The notes beneath the pieces were generated by a model. That model did not search any database and was not told the origin of the DNA. It saw only the letters and a program-made list of their open reading frames with translations. 64,000 nucleotides of DNA from assembly GCA_037178675.1 (NCBI GenBank), contig JAYMGJ010000481.1, positions 1-64,000 on the forward strand, read 5' to 3'. Every line of letters begins with the position of its first letter. Position 1 is the first letter of the stretch. Of the stretch, positions 42,246 through 54,227 are shown piece by piece. The DNA comes from Scleroderma bovista (lineage: Eukaryota > Basidiomycota > Agaricomycetes > Boletales > Sclerodermataceae). The translations under genes and the position numbers were made by a program.

Positions 42246-44720
42246 AAGACATTGAGTCCCATCAGAAACACATCCACGAAGTCCTCCGAAGCCTCAAAAA
42301 ATACAACTTACTTGTAATACGGCAGGAATGTAAGTTCCACACCACCTCCACCGAATACCTTGGATTCTGTCTTTCTCCAGATGGACTGTCCATGTCCGCG
42401 GAGAAAGTGAAGGACATCAAGTCCTTCCTCGGATTCACAAACTTCTACCGTCGATTCATCCACAACTACTCTGACATTGTCGTTCCTCTCACGCAGCTTA
42501 CCCACAAGAAATTTCGGTGAATATTGTCTTTCCACCTTCAACCTCCTCCTATCCTTACCGACTAGGTACCTGACACTCCGCTGATGGTGGAAACGGATGC
42601 TTCAGACTACACCATTTCTGGAATTCCCATCACTGCCTCCGATTCGGTCCTCCACCCCATCTCATACTTTTCACGCACTCTGTCCACTCCGGAGCTGAAT
42701 TAGGATTCCAAGCTACTGGCCATCTTCGAGGCCTTTAAGAATTTGTGACACTATCTGGAGGGCTCTACCACTCCAGTCCATGTGGTCACTGACCACAAGA
42801 ACCTGGTGTGTTTCTCCAGCTCGCCATCAAGCCAACCGGTCAGAGTACCTTTCCCAGTTCACCCTCGCCATCCGTTTCCTCCCTGGATGCCTCTGAGTGA
42901 AACAAAATTCCCTCACTAGAGACTGGGGCATCTACCCAAAAGAGGTAATAGGTATTATGCTTGGGTCAACCCACACAACCTCCGACCAATGTTCATTCAG
43001 GAGAAACTCGCGTCCTCCCTTTGGGAAAGAATTCTCCTCACTCCGTAAATATTTTCTGCCTTTCTCGTCAACGTGGAAAGGGCATCCTCACGGCACTCCC
43101 TTCCAATCCTGTCGTGCTCAACCACATGTCTCATCCAATTCTCGGTGGCCAACAGAGTCTGCGGGTCATTTTTGCCTCAAATATAGCATCTAAGTACTGG
43201 ATTAATATGATCTCCGCCTTTGTGTCCTCTGCTACAAGCATGATCTGTGAAGAACTGAACCTAGCCTACCTCCTTCCGACATTTCCGGGTCGCGGAAAAA
43301 CTTGGTTCCGGACTTCCGGAAGCGCAGGGACCTGGTTCCAGCATTCGGAAACACCGGAAGCAGCTTAAAATCAAAGTTGCACATGGCATATGTTTACTAG
43401 TTGTGTGTCATATTTTCGCGTACCTTTTTTTCCATCACCCTGAGCTTATTTTGGCCCAGATATATACTTTCTTTACACACTCTTTTTCCCTCAGTTGTCT
43501 TGCCTTTCTACTTGCAGTTGGTTGAGGTATATTTTCACTCCCACCTACTTAAAAACTATACTTATTTTCATAGCTTGGGAAATACTGCCCATAACTTAGA
43601 ATCTTGTCACAACCATCCACTCTCTGGCCACTTCAGCCAAAACTACACACTGGAACTAGTCCGTCGCTATTACACCTAGGCTGGTGTCGGCACCTTTGTA
43701 AAGGACTACATAAGTTCCTGTACTCCCTGAGGATGTGCTGAGGTCCCTAGGAACAGGCCCTATGGCCTATTAAAACAACTTCTGATCCCCACTGACCCAT
43801 GGACTTCATCAAGCCACTCCCCTCCTCCGATGGATTTATGTCTATCCTCATCATAGTGGACCACCTATCAAAGCAAGAAATATTCATTCTGATGCACGAT
43901 ACCATCACCTTCCGTCCCCCAAGTTTGCTAAGCTCTTCATCGCGCATGTGTTCTCCAAACACGGACCACCTCTGATAGAGGTTCGGAGTTCGTTTCCCAC
44001 TTCTTCCACTCGCTTGGAAAAGCACTCGGTATGACCCTGCACTTCACCTCTGGTTACTACCTAGAAGGAGGTGAACAAAACCCTCAAGCAGTACTGCAAA
44101 TACCAACAAGACAACTGGGCTGAACACCTCCCACTTGCAGGGTTCGTGTTTAACAACTCCCCTAGGGAAACAATTGGGGTCTCACACTTCTTTGCCGATG
44201 AAGCTACCACCCTGACTTAACAATCAACTCCGATTGGGTCTCAGCTCCTCTCGAGCCCAAGAATATACCTCCGACCTCAATGAACTCTATGATTTGCTTT
44301 GCCTTGGGATGAACCTTGCGTAAGAGCGTACCAAGGCCCCGCAGATGCAAAAAGGTCAACTCCGCCGAACTTCAAAATAGGTGACAAAGTGTATATGAAG
44401 GCTAAATACTTCTCTCCTCCAAGAAGCTCTCCTCCAAGAACCTTGGAACCTTCGAGATAATAGCGAAATATGGAACTCTCTCCTTCACCCTCCGACTGCC
44501 CGACACTATGAAGTCTGTGCACCCCATTTTCCATGTATGTCAACTCGAGACTTCCCACCAGATCGACAGGAGAAGGTGCCACTGCCAACTCCTATATTTT
44601 TTCTGTACGCTGGTACACATGAAGAAACTCCATAGCTCCTTACCACAGAGCTCTACCATGTGTCAGAGCTCGTTGCTGATTTCTATCTGAAGATCCTAGC
44701 AAACACAGTCCTCAGAAATC
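42246..44720 (+). pseudogene. chromovirus (Ty3/Gypsy) remnant G2
   Basis: Picks up where an RT thumb would begin ([20 protein letters not shown], then [20 protein letters not shown] and [20 protein letters not shown]). RNase H follows (PLMVETDASDYTISG near 42580, SYFSRTLSTPELN, VVTDHKNLV near 42790), then the linker (YAWVNPHNLRPMFIQEKLAS). LTR C2 interrupts at 43246. The integrase zinc-binding part is HNHPLSGHFSQNYTLELVRR at about 43608, the core has DRGSEFVSHFFHSLGKALGM near 43975, and the C-terminus is near 44370-44480. A decayed chromodomain follows (LLTTELYHVSELVADFYLK near 44640). Stops occur every few dozen codons. G2 begins where G1's RT ends, but divergence and the duplicated linker show it is a different copy. 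Confidence 0.85.
43246..43609 (+). mobile_element. solo LTR family C, copy C2
   Basis: Starts TGTGAAGAACTGAACC and ends TTAGAATCTTGTCA, 364 bp, inserted between KHD and HPLSGHF of the G2 integrase. The left flank is TGATC and the right CAACC; all three mismatches are transitions, consistent with a decayed 5-bp duplication. Confidence 0.8.
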
Positions 44721-44859
44721 TGCTCAAGTCACTCCGCCACCTCCGCCAACCCTCTCATTCTTTAAGTCCAGATGAATTCTTTGAAGATTATATAATAGTA
44801 CAAAAGAAAAAAGAAAAAAATGTATATGTTCCTAACAAGTCCGTTATCTCTACTATTTA

Positions 44860-45977
44860 TCGTCAGTGCAATTGGTCTCTTCTTCCTCCTCTCCCTCGTC
44901 ACCCTTCTCTTATTTCTCTATCGCCCTCCGTGCCTCTCTCACGGTCCGTCCGACGAACCTTGGACAAACTGAGGCCCACGGAATATCTCCGTGAGTGTTC
45001 GCACATCCGCCCATAACCCCTCCTCCTCTTCCAACATCCTCTTTTACACTGTCAGGCGCTGCCTACACACCTTCTTCCACTGAGCCAACGCCTAGGTAAG
45101 CATCCCCAGGGCGTCCCGCTGTTATTCCGCCATTGCCTTTGGCACCCCAAATATTTCCTCCTCCTCCTCCTCCGTCGTAGTCTTGGGCTTCTTGTGATTT
45201 CTATTTCCCCTCAGGGATGTGTTTACATCACTGAGACGTATCCAGGTTGGCCTCTTCGTGCCCTCCGCTCCGCTCACTTCAAGTCCACTCCCAACTGCCA
45301 CCGCTTCCACCTTTCCCGCCATGTGCCAGCTGCACGATTTCCATTCTTTCTGGAAGGGCACGCAGGCCCTGGAATTCGTCTCCGCGCTCGAAACGCACTC
45401 CATCGGCGCCTTGAGTGTCTCCCCACACCGCTGACACGGAGCATTCCTTCCCGAGCTCAATACCGATGATGGTGCTCTCGCGCCCGCACTTTTACTGGCC
45501 ATGACCGCGTTCGCTCCTCCAGCTGTTTTTTCTGTTTTCGCTTGGAAGCGAGTGCCCGCGCCTCCGCCTCCGCCCTCCACTTCTCCTCGACACGTTTCGC
45601 CTCCTCTTTTCGCGCTTCCTCCGCCTTCCGCGTTTCCTCCTCTCTACGAGCTTCCTCCTCCCTGCACTCCTCCCATTCGCTCCATGCCTGTTTCTCCCTA
45701 CGGGCCTGTCATAGCTCCCATGGGTCAAATTTCGCACTGCGAACAAGAACGCTCACTACTCAGCGCTTTCTTCTTCATCTCCGCCCTTGCTTCCTCCATC
45801 TTGCATTGCTTCTCCAGCTCCACATCGGCCCTCACTTCCTCCCTTGTCCTCCAAAGACTTTGAGCAGGCAGTTTCGTTGTCGTCATCCGGGTCCGATATC
45901 AGCTCGTGATCTTCCGCCTGCATACACTCGATGTGTGTTTTGTAGGCTGGAGTTTGGACGGTGGGTGTAGCAGACAT
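44860..45977 (-). pseudogene. antisense Cys-motif/coiled-coil gene downstream of G2
   Basis: Minus-strand gene from 45977 (MSATPTVQTPAYKTHIECMQ). An acidic part follows (EDHELISDPDDDNETA), then, with frame changes, a Lys/Arg/Glu-rich helical part. Then comes NAPCQRCGETLKAPMECVSS with RACVPFQKEWKSCSWH near 45330, a CxxC...C...CSW arrangement like a small fungal zinc-binding motif. A Glu run (EEEEEEIFG, near 45165) and a tail continuing to about 44860 with several stops close the gene. I do not know the family's function. Its position, convergent with pol after the chromodomain, is repeated at G1. It could be an accessory ORF carried by this chromovirus lineage, or a host gene next to which both inserted. 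Confidence 0.55.
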
Positions 45978-46401
45978 TATGGTGGTAAAAGGACAAGTTT
46001 TTTGTTATTGTGGCATGCTCCCAACGTGCCTTTTAAACAGTCTACACGCACAAAGGCTCTCAACTTGGGCCCTATACGGTCACGACCACGTGACTCTGCA
46101 CGACCTCTAGACTCAAGTCCGGTTACAATCGGCACATGGCCGACAGTGTATATCCATCTCCGCTCCAACAACTGACACCCCGTCTCTATAGTATATAGTT
46201 TTGCGCCCATGTCTCCGGCTACTGCATGTTCCCGCTCCTGATCGATCTGTTACTGAATGCCTTTATTCCTCTTCTGGATTAGATATGGTTACTCGGTGCC
46301 TATTATGCTTATTGCTGATCTCCGTTCCGTTTTACCTTACTCATCTGGTTTCCACCCACAGACTCTTGGCTATGTCTAAAGCTGAGTATTTCCGATCAAA
46401 C
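45978..46401. other. no gene recognised
   Basis: Upstream of the antisense gene start and left of LTR C3. A possible leader or promoter region; no motif stands out. Confidence 0.35.
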
Positions 46402-46762
46402 TGTCAAGAACTTAACCCTTCTGTTCACAGACGTAGTACTAGGTTCTGAAGTTTTCAGGGTGCGGGAAAATTTTGTTCCGGATTTCCGGAAGAACAGGAA
46501 CCTTGTTCCACCACTCGGAACTACTGGGATAGATCAGAACCACCGGAAGAAACCTAACCCAAGTATCACATGACACGTGTCTACTAGTTTTATGCCATGA
46601 TTTCACGTACCTTTTCTTCCATTAACTCTCTACCTTAGTCTGAGCTTATTTACAGTCCATATATATACTCCCTTTACACACTCTTTTCCCTCAGTTGTCT
46701 TGCCTCACTACTGGCAGTTGGCCGAGCTTGCGCACTACTGCCCTTTACTTAGAATTTTTTCA
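46402..46762 (+). mobile_element. LTR family C, copy C3 (complete)
   Basis: Starts TGTCAAGAACTTAACC and ends TTAGAATTTTTTCA, 361 bp. Flanks CAAAC and AAACC overlap by four bases but are not a clean duplication. Its last 180 bp is the sequence at 1-180. Confidence 0.8.
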
Positions 46763-46927
46763 AAACCAACTTCGGACCTTAGTTCCTATGTTCCGGGAGC
46801 CCAGGAACATTCAAGATCACTGGAAACCCATACATATATATGTTCTTTGCACATGTTTTCACCTCACTCCTGGCAGTTGGCTGGGCTTGTGCATCACTGC
46901 CCTCTATTTAGTTTTGTTTTCTTTAAG
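46763..46927 (+). repeat. second partial family C LTR 3' half (copy 2)
   Basis: Equivalent of 181-345. Confidence 0.5.
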
Positions 46928-47369
46928 AAGGGTTGTCTTACATTGAGCCTTTGGTCTTCCTGGGGGGAAATCATAGTAGAGTACAAGGTGGAAGGTACAT
47001 TCAACATTACAAACCAGCTATCTAGCACACATCAGCATTTATTATAGTTATATTAAGGTATAGAGTTGACAACCAATTCATGATTCCATAGGTTTCTATT
47101 CTCATTCCATGCCCAACTTCCCCCCTCTCAAACCAATAGACGCGCAAAAGCAGCCTATACAAACAAGAAGAATTACAGCAACCTACCCATCCTCCTGCTC
47201 CACCAAAGGGAAAGTGCCGCAGAAAATCAACCGCCAACTACTAGTCATTCACCTGCTCTTCTGGTCCCGCTCACCTCCACAGAGGTATCTGGGATTGTGC
47301 TTGTACAGATGAAAGTAGCATTACCACACTATGTACATACCTCTTCCCCACAAAGTCAGGACTGCACGT
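46928..47369. other. no gene recognised (copy of 346-787)
   Basis: Same as 346-787. Confidence 0.5.
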
Positions 47370-47828
47370 CTAAAACGCTTGGCAGACCACCGGGGACCTT
47401 ATGTCCCAGCCAGTGGGGCACTCGCGTTTCCAGGGAATGAGGCTCAGGCCATAGGAGGCCTTATGATAGAACTTAGCCAGAAGATTGCGATATGAGGCAT
47501 TAAGCCTCAAAGCACTATAATTGGATTCACAAAAAAAACCCCAATTCATGTTAAGTAGCAAATCCTGTAGCTATTTCCTTTTCCATTCCACTGGTATCCA
47601 GGTGGTTGTAATCGCTACTGTTTTCATGTAACTAGCTTCCTGGATCGTCGTTGTCACCTGATGCTGCATCATCATTGTCTCCATCGTTCTTCCCTGCTGG
47701 CCCCCCAGTGGATGGGGGTGGCTGTCATTGCAGGCCGCTTGCTCGATGAAGCTGGTGGTGGTGGAGCCGCGGACGTCAACATGCTGTGGTGGTGGTGGTA
47801 TTGGTGGTGGGGCTGTTGTCGTCTGCAC
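47370..47828 (-). pseudogene. degenerate ORF, unknown (copy 2)
   Basis: Copy of 788-1246, including the same in-frame TAG, here near 47571. Confidence 0.3.
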
Positions 47829-48930
47829 GATGGGTGGTGGTCATGTGATGATGCTGTGGGGGGTGTGAGAGGATATATCAACAAGTCGGAGAAACATGAG
47901 TGCATCAAGAGTCCACACAGACTTTCCAAGCATAAAATGATTGGATGCCAGCTGAAAATGTCACATTGAATATTAGAGCAGATCAAAGAGTCAAAAATCA
48001 CCTATTGGGCTGCAAGCTGAGAAACTGGGCTATCTGCATGAGCCAATTGAGCAATGTTGAAATGGCTGCAATGGCCTGGCAGACCCGCGACAATGGTGGT
48101 GTGTGTAGGTGATGTGAATGGCTTTGGGAAGCACGTGGACATATCAAGTGGATGTAAAAACACACCAGAGAATGTTAGAACATCGAAAAAAAAATAAAAG
48201 ACGCAAAAAATACCTGATTGGCTGGGAACTGAGTCTAGGCATTGATGAAAAAGCATTGACCTTGGGGAAGCCGATGCATTTGTGGCGTGGAATGTTCCAG
48301 GAAAAGTTCTGTGCATTGCAAATCAAAATCACCATCAGGTGAGTCTGTCGGAAAAAATAAGTTTGAGTTCCGACCGCTTGTAAGCAATTGGAACCCCTCA
48401 ATTTGCCGCCGGCATTACGACTCAATTCCAAGACTACCCGAAAATCTGACAAGTGACTTGGAACGCGACGGTCGGAGTTCAAAGGTAGTCCCAAGTGACA
48501 CCTGACCCTTGGGGGTGTTGACCCGTGTTGACCCGTGTCAATTCCCTTCTAAGGCATTCCATTGGTTAAAATTAGTTTCAAGGCATTCTTTTAGTTGAAT
48601 ATTTTCTAAATTAATTCCAACGTAAGAGAAGCAATTGAAATGCCATTACAAATCTCGTATACATTTCAATAACGTCTCAATTACTCATGATGATTCCAAC
48701 TATACTCTAATTATTATTCTTCCCGTGCATCCCCCCCATCGGTCCATTGTTCGTTCTCGCCGTTCCTCACCATCCTCGCCAGTCCGTTCGTCCTCGCCAG
48801 TTGTCCTCGCCGTCATCATCAGTTGTCATGTTGTCACAGTAGTGGGTTGGTGTGGAGCCATTGGCATCATAGCAGGGGAAGGGTACCGAGGCTACACCAT
48901 TATGATAAGAAATAATAGGAATTAAAACAA
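47829..48930. other. non-coding stretch with small inverted repeat (copy 2)
   Basis: Same as 1247-2348; inverted-repeat arms at 48362-48376 and 48469-48483. Confidence 0.4.
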
Positions 48931-49992
48931 AAGTGAAACACACCTGGATGATGCATACATGGTGCATCTAAGTGGGGGGGGGAGGTCCTCGAAAAAGAAG
49001 CGGGCACGTCCCAGTCGCTGAGTATTGGTGATTCCGTTGGCGTAGGAGAGATGAGGTCGTGTCCTCCCGGCTATAAGTCAGGTATGGGTTGAGGGCTTGG
49101 GAGATCTGCGCACCTTCAGATCAACGTTCAATTCCCGCTCCAGATACTGGCACATCTCTCTCTCCATCTGGTTTGTCTCCCTCAGCTGGAAACTGAGGCC
49201 AGGTGTGGGGGGCTGACCGAAGAAGCAGGTAAGTCCCAGCTGACTTGGATGTTGCCAAGCGATGATTCTGTTGGCGTGAAACACACCTGGAGAAATGCAT
49301 ACACGTTGCATCTATATGAATGGGGATGGGGGGTAGGGGGTCCTCGAAGAAGAAGTGGGTGCGTCCCAGCTGACATCGCGAGTACGATGCCTGAGTAGTG
49401 ATTCCATTGGCGTAGGAGAGATGAAGTCAAGTCCTCCAGGCTATAAGTCAGAAATGGGCTGAGGGCTTGGGAGATCTGCGCACCTTCAGATCAACGTTCA
49501 ATTCCCGCTCCAGATACTGGCACATCTCTCTCTCCATCTGGTTTGTCTCCCTCAGCTGGAAACTGAGGCCAGGTGCGGATGGGGCTGACCGAAGAAGTAG
49601 GTAAGTCCCAGCTGACTTGGCGATGATTCTGTTGGCATGAAACGCACCTGGAGAAATGCATATATGCTGCATCTAAATGAATGGGGAGGGGGGGAAGGGG
49701 GTCCTCGAAGAAGAAGTGGGTGCGTCCCAGCTGACGTCGCGAGTACAATGCCTGAGTAGTGATTCTGTTGGCGTAGGAGAGATGAGGTCGAGCCCTCCAG
49801 GCTATAAGTCAGGTATAGGCTGAGGGCTTGGGAGATCTGCGCACCTTCAGATCGACGTTCAATTTCCGCTCCAAATACTGGCACATCTCTCTCTCCATCT
49901 GATTTATTTCCCTCAGCTGGAAACTGAAGCCGGGTGTGGATCGGGCTGGCCAAAGAAGCGTGTCTCAGCCGACGATGAATCTGTAGCGGCTT
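48931..49992 (-). repeat. three tandem units (copy 2)
   Basis: Units begin near 48931, 49274 and 49634 and carry the same cyclin-like fragment (QMEREMCQYLEREL) on the minus strand as 2349-3410. Confidence 0.85.
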
Positions 49993-52252
49993 CAAGTACT
50001 TGTTTGCAGAACCAGTGGAATCAACATTCTCGTCCGAACCAGTCACCTTCACCTTCGGTTTCTTCTTTCCGAGAAGAAGCGGGCGCGTTCCAGCCGACTT
50101 GGACGAGACGACGTTGTCACCGCTGTCGTATCGCGATCTCGAAGAAGAGAAAGTGGTCGGAGGCCCCCACCAGGGGAGCTCGATGGGGCTTCAGACGATG
50201 ACAACTTGTGCTGCAGCTTGCTCGACTTGGGTATAAGAGGCTTCACCGCCCAGGTTGGCCACTGAGTAGAATCCATCGGGTCATCAACACAGTCCGTCGA
50301 AACAGTGACGAATTCCGGACGGCCGTTTTCACCAGGGGATTTGATATAAACAATACTTGAGCGACGAGAGACAGGCTGAGGCATAGTTGCAGCCTGGTAT
50401 TTTCTGGAGTATGGATAATCAGAGTTTTTGTGACCGTCATAAGGGGTGCTCTCGGTGTCGGGCTCGAAAAGTGTTACCGTGGAGGCAGCGGAGGGGGAAC
50501 AGGTTTGTCCGACAACAGTGTGATAACGGAAGTGCGCGCGCTGTCCATTCCATGGGGAACCTCGGGACGGAGGCCAAGACGGCGCGTGGATATCCAGCGA
50601 CCTAAGGAGGCGCTGGTAGCAGGAACTTGAAGGTGGTCGTGTTCACCGTGTATGGGATGAGTGAGAACATTCGGCACGGCCTCGTCACCCCAGACCGTGT
50701 TCCTCCGAGCAGCGTCGCTCACGGGCAACGTCGAGTATTGCTAGCGCATGGTTGATGTCCGATTTCCATGCTTGCAGAGCATCTCTGCTGAGTCCGAGAC
50801 TGTAATCCATGTGATGAGCATAGAAGCGACATGTTATCTCACCTTGGTAGACTGAAATGATTCCTTCTGTGAGCGGAGATCTTCCTGGCCCTACGACGAT
50901 CCTGCGTGGGAGTAGAGTGGAGATGGGGGGAGGAAAATCCATCTTGGGCCAATATGCCAAAGTCTGATCCATGCGACTCTTTTGGCGCGCGACGAGGCTT
51001 CTTCGTAACTGTACTACTTAAGGGTGGGGAGAACTCAAAATCTTTGATCTTCATTTCCCCTCCAACCTTGAGGCCAGGGACCAGAAGCGGCAGTACACCA
51101 GCGGTAAGCACATCAATTTCATTGACGTCATCGTTAACGACAGCGCCGAACGAGAAGCCGGACGAATAGGACTTTTTGTGAATGAGCTGCTGAGCAAGCT
51201 TGGCATTGCGAATATTAGGAGGCGTTGGAGGAAGCGGGTCAGACGGTGGTGGACTGATGTCTCCTGTCGTGATAGCTTGACCGATAACAGACGAAATTCA
51301 GCGTGAGCGAAGATGGGAGGTCGGTCGAGAGGTGCCGTCGTGTTCCAGAGCAATCCCAGTAACAACCGATGCGACGCTGTCAACAAGCTCCTCCTGCCTC
51401 TCCAGAGAAGCAGGAACAATGACAGTGGTGGCAACGGCGGAATAATGTCTCTGCGCGATCATGATCCTTGATGCAAAAGCTTCCTCACCATTTGAGAGAT
51501 AAGACGACGCCTTAGATTCTTTCCTCAGTCTCCCCATCCCAGCGCTGTTGGTAGACGCAGGAGTAAGGGTGAGAGTGGAGGGGAAGGACGGCACTTCTTG
51601 CATTGGCAAGGGGGGCATCTGTTCCCCATCTCCTTTCTCTTCGTCGTCGATGGGGAGAACGGCTAGCCTAGGGACGGGCGACATGAGGCCAATGGCCCGA
51701 CCGACCTTGCCCTTCCCATCAACCGCATCGCCCTTCGAAATCCAGATGTCACCGCTGCGACGACCCTCAACGATGGTGATACTTCCACTGCGCTTGTACT
51801 CGGTACCATATCCGGCGAGCGTTTCCGCTGGAGACGGTGCACGCAACACAGCCGATGGAGGTTCTGCATGGACGTCAAATAGCCCAGTTGGGATTGGAAT
51901 GGGCAAGTGAATGAAGATGCTGAGTGCCAAAAGGGGAGAGGACAACGTTATAGAGAGTACCAGCATCAGCGACAGTGCGCTGGATGGAGCAGAACCCGAG
52001 GTGGCGATCGAGAAAAGATAAACCCTGTAAATATTCTCATGAATACAAAGAACTCCATAAACGAGCGAATCCACGTACCACAGGTACCCAGATAGAAAGG
52101 AGCCAAGATACATACTTTACGTACAATATGTCAACGCCAGGGTCGTTGACGGCCAACGAAGCGATTCCCTTCTCCGAGCCAGAAGTGTACCCATAACCGC
52201 CGAGTACCTGCGCGGTAAACAGCGCAGCAGGCGTGGCAGGACGAGATGCCAT
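49993..52252 (-). pseudogene. frameshifted basidiomycete gene, unknown (copy 2)
   Basis: Copy of 3411-5670 with the same frameshifts, so the damage predates the duplication. Start ATG at 52252, membrane-like segment near 51980. Confidence 0.6.
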
Positions 52253-52681
52253 GGCAGGGGAAAGCAGCTCAGCGTGGATGTCAACAACGCTTCCGCCATG
52301 CTGAGTTTGAGGGAAAGACCATGCTGACGAGGTTAGCCAGGAGCTTTGGGAGCCGAGACGAGGGCGGCTGGGGTCGTCGGTGATGACGCATGTCGGAGAG
52401 GAGCTTCAGTGGTAAGGCGGCGGGAGAGGCGGAACCGGAGGAATTGACGGATCTGGTGACGACGGAGCATTGAACCAAAACGAAGACTTGGGAGCTAAGG
52501 TTAGTTGAGATCCTGTTGGGTTGAAACGCGCGTTATGGGATTGGTGGTGAGTCGAGAAAGACCAGTTGGAGGTGACCTCGTGGTGAGAGCCAGCGTCAGA
52601 AGTCAGCCAGGAGCTGCCCTCCCGAAAGCCATCAATATCTTCCGTCCCGAATGATTGACGTCGAGGTTTGTCCCCGACTTC
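52253..52681. other. no gene recognised (copy of 5671-6099)
   Basis: Same as 5671-6099. Confidence 0.4.
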
Positions 52682-53985
52682 CTTGACAGGGGGCCATGTG
52701 CCAGCATGCTCATGGCCTTCGCAAGCCGAACTCCAGCAATCCCAAAAGCTGTGTCAGTTGACATCATCAACAAGTACAGCAAAGTGCTTGCTGCACTTTC
52801 AAAGTCCACTCCGCAACCAGTTTTGACGTCCAGTACGTGTCATTGGTTCTATCTGACTTAGAAACTTACTCCCATCAAGAATTGTTCAAGGACACCCTCA
52901 AGCATCTCTTGTCACCAGAGAGTGATGCCAACATCACAAATACATCAATGAAAGTGCATGGGGTGTGGTGCATCAAGATATATGGTCGCTAACAGTCACT
53001 CCAACAGATATTCCATGGGATCACCATGCAAGAATTTGAAGCACTCTCCTATCTTATCAAGGAATCATCCCTCTTTCCAATGAAGCCAAAGTATGTACCT
53101 GCACAGTTTGTTGATGTATTTTATGCCAACAGCTGAGATGTTAGGTTAACCCACAGTCCTCAGGGAGGTGTCGTCATTGTGGAGTGGCCATGAGCAACAC
53201 ATGAAGTCCCTTTAACCGATCTCAAGGAGGTGATGAACACTGCAGTGCAGCAGCTCCCTATCAACAAGCGCATCCTTCATGCTACCTTCAAGTCAAACTT
53301 TACATTCCCATCGTCACAAACAGGGTTTTCTGCAACCCCTGATCTTAGACTTATTATAATGTCTCTGAAACGGAAAATGTCCAGGGGTCAAGACTTTGAA
53401 GTCCTCACCATCGTAGAGTGCGCCTTCTCTCAAAACAAAAGCAACTTGGAGGAGAAAATCAGGAATGAGTTGGCTGCTTGTCCTGAGATAGCTCTGGTTA
53501 TCATGATACTGATCAATGAGAGTGAGACCTACCATAGACCAACAGAGGAATCACAAGCATGGAGGATGTTTTCTCAGGAGGAGAAGTGCCGAGATGCCAC
53601 ATCTTTCCTCAGATTCAATGAATCTGCCATTAGCTCTGAATCTGAATCCGACTCTAGCCTCAAAGAAGATTTTACGCTCCAGCCCATCGTGATTGCCGGG
53701 CACCAGTGGTGCAGTATCTCCTCTGTTGAGTACCGTGTGTGGGTCAAGAGTGACATGGATGAGGTGATCAATATTGATAAGGTTCAGGTGACCTGTGATG
53801 TCGGTGATGTATTCTATATATGGTGGCTACCTCTGATGCATTATTCCTGCAGACTCCCAGTGTCACCACCCTTCCCACTAACTCCAAAGTCTCCCTTATG
53901 GTCACTCCCCAAGTTACACGTTCACAGAAAGCACCCAAGTTATCTTAGATCAAAAATTACAGGAAGGTTCTCAACATGTCAGTAG
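52682..53985 (+). pseudogene. possible PD-(D/E)XK-like protein (copy 2)
   Basis: Copy of 6100-7403 with the same three stops. Base 53637 is T where 7055 is C, which changes a Ser codon TCC to TCT without effect. Confidence 0.5.
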
Positions 53986-54227
53986 TTCCTTGACTCATCC
54001 CATGTCGCTGTCAGCTTTTTACGTTTCCCCTTACCATCCCCATTGGCCCATGCAACATTTCAATTACAATAGAATTGTTTTCGCGAGATAAATGGGGCTC
54101 ATGTTTAAGGTCAGGGTTCAAACTCAAGGCCCCAAGGGCCTGTAAGTATAAGTGCAGTGTCTGCGCTATAAGAACCTCATCCACACTTGAGATTTTACTC
54201 ATCAACCCACTTTTAGTCTTCTGTACC

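Noticed and set aside
44277..44588. Minus-strand ORF of about 100 codons
   Set aside because: It is antisense to the integrase C-terminus and chromodomain region of G2 and shows no protein signature.
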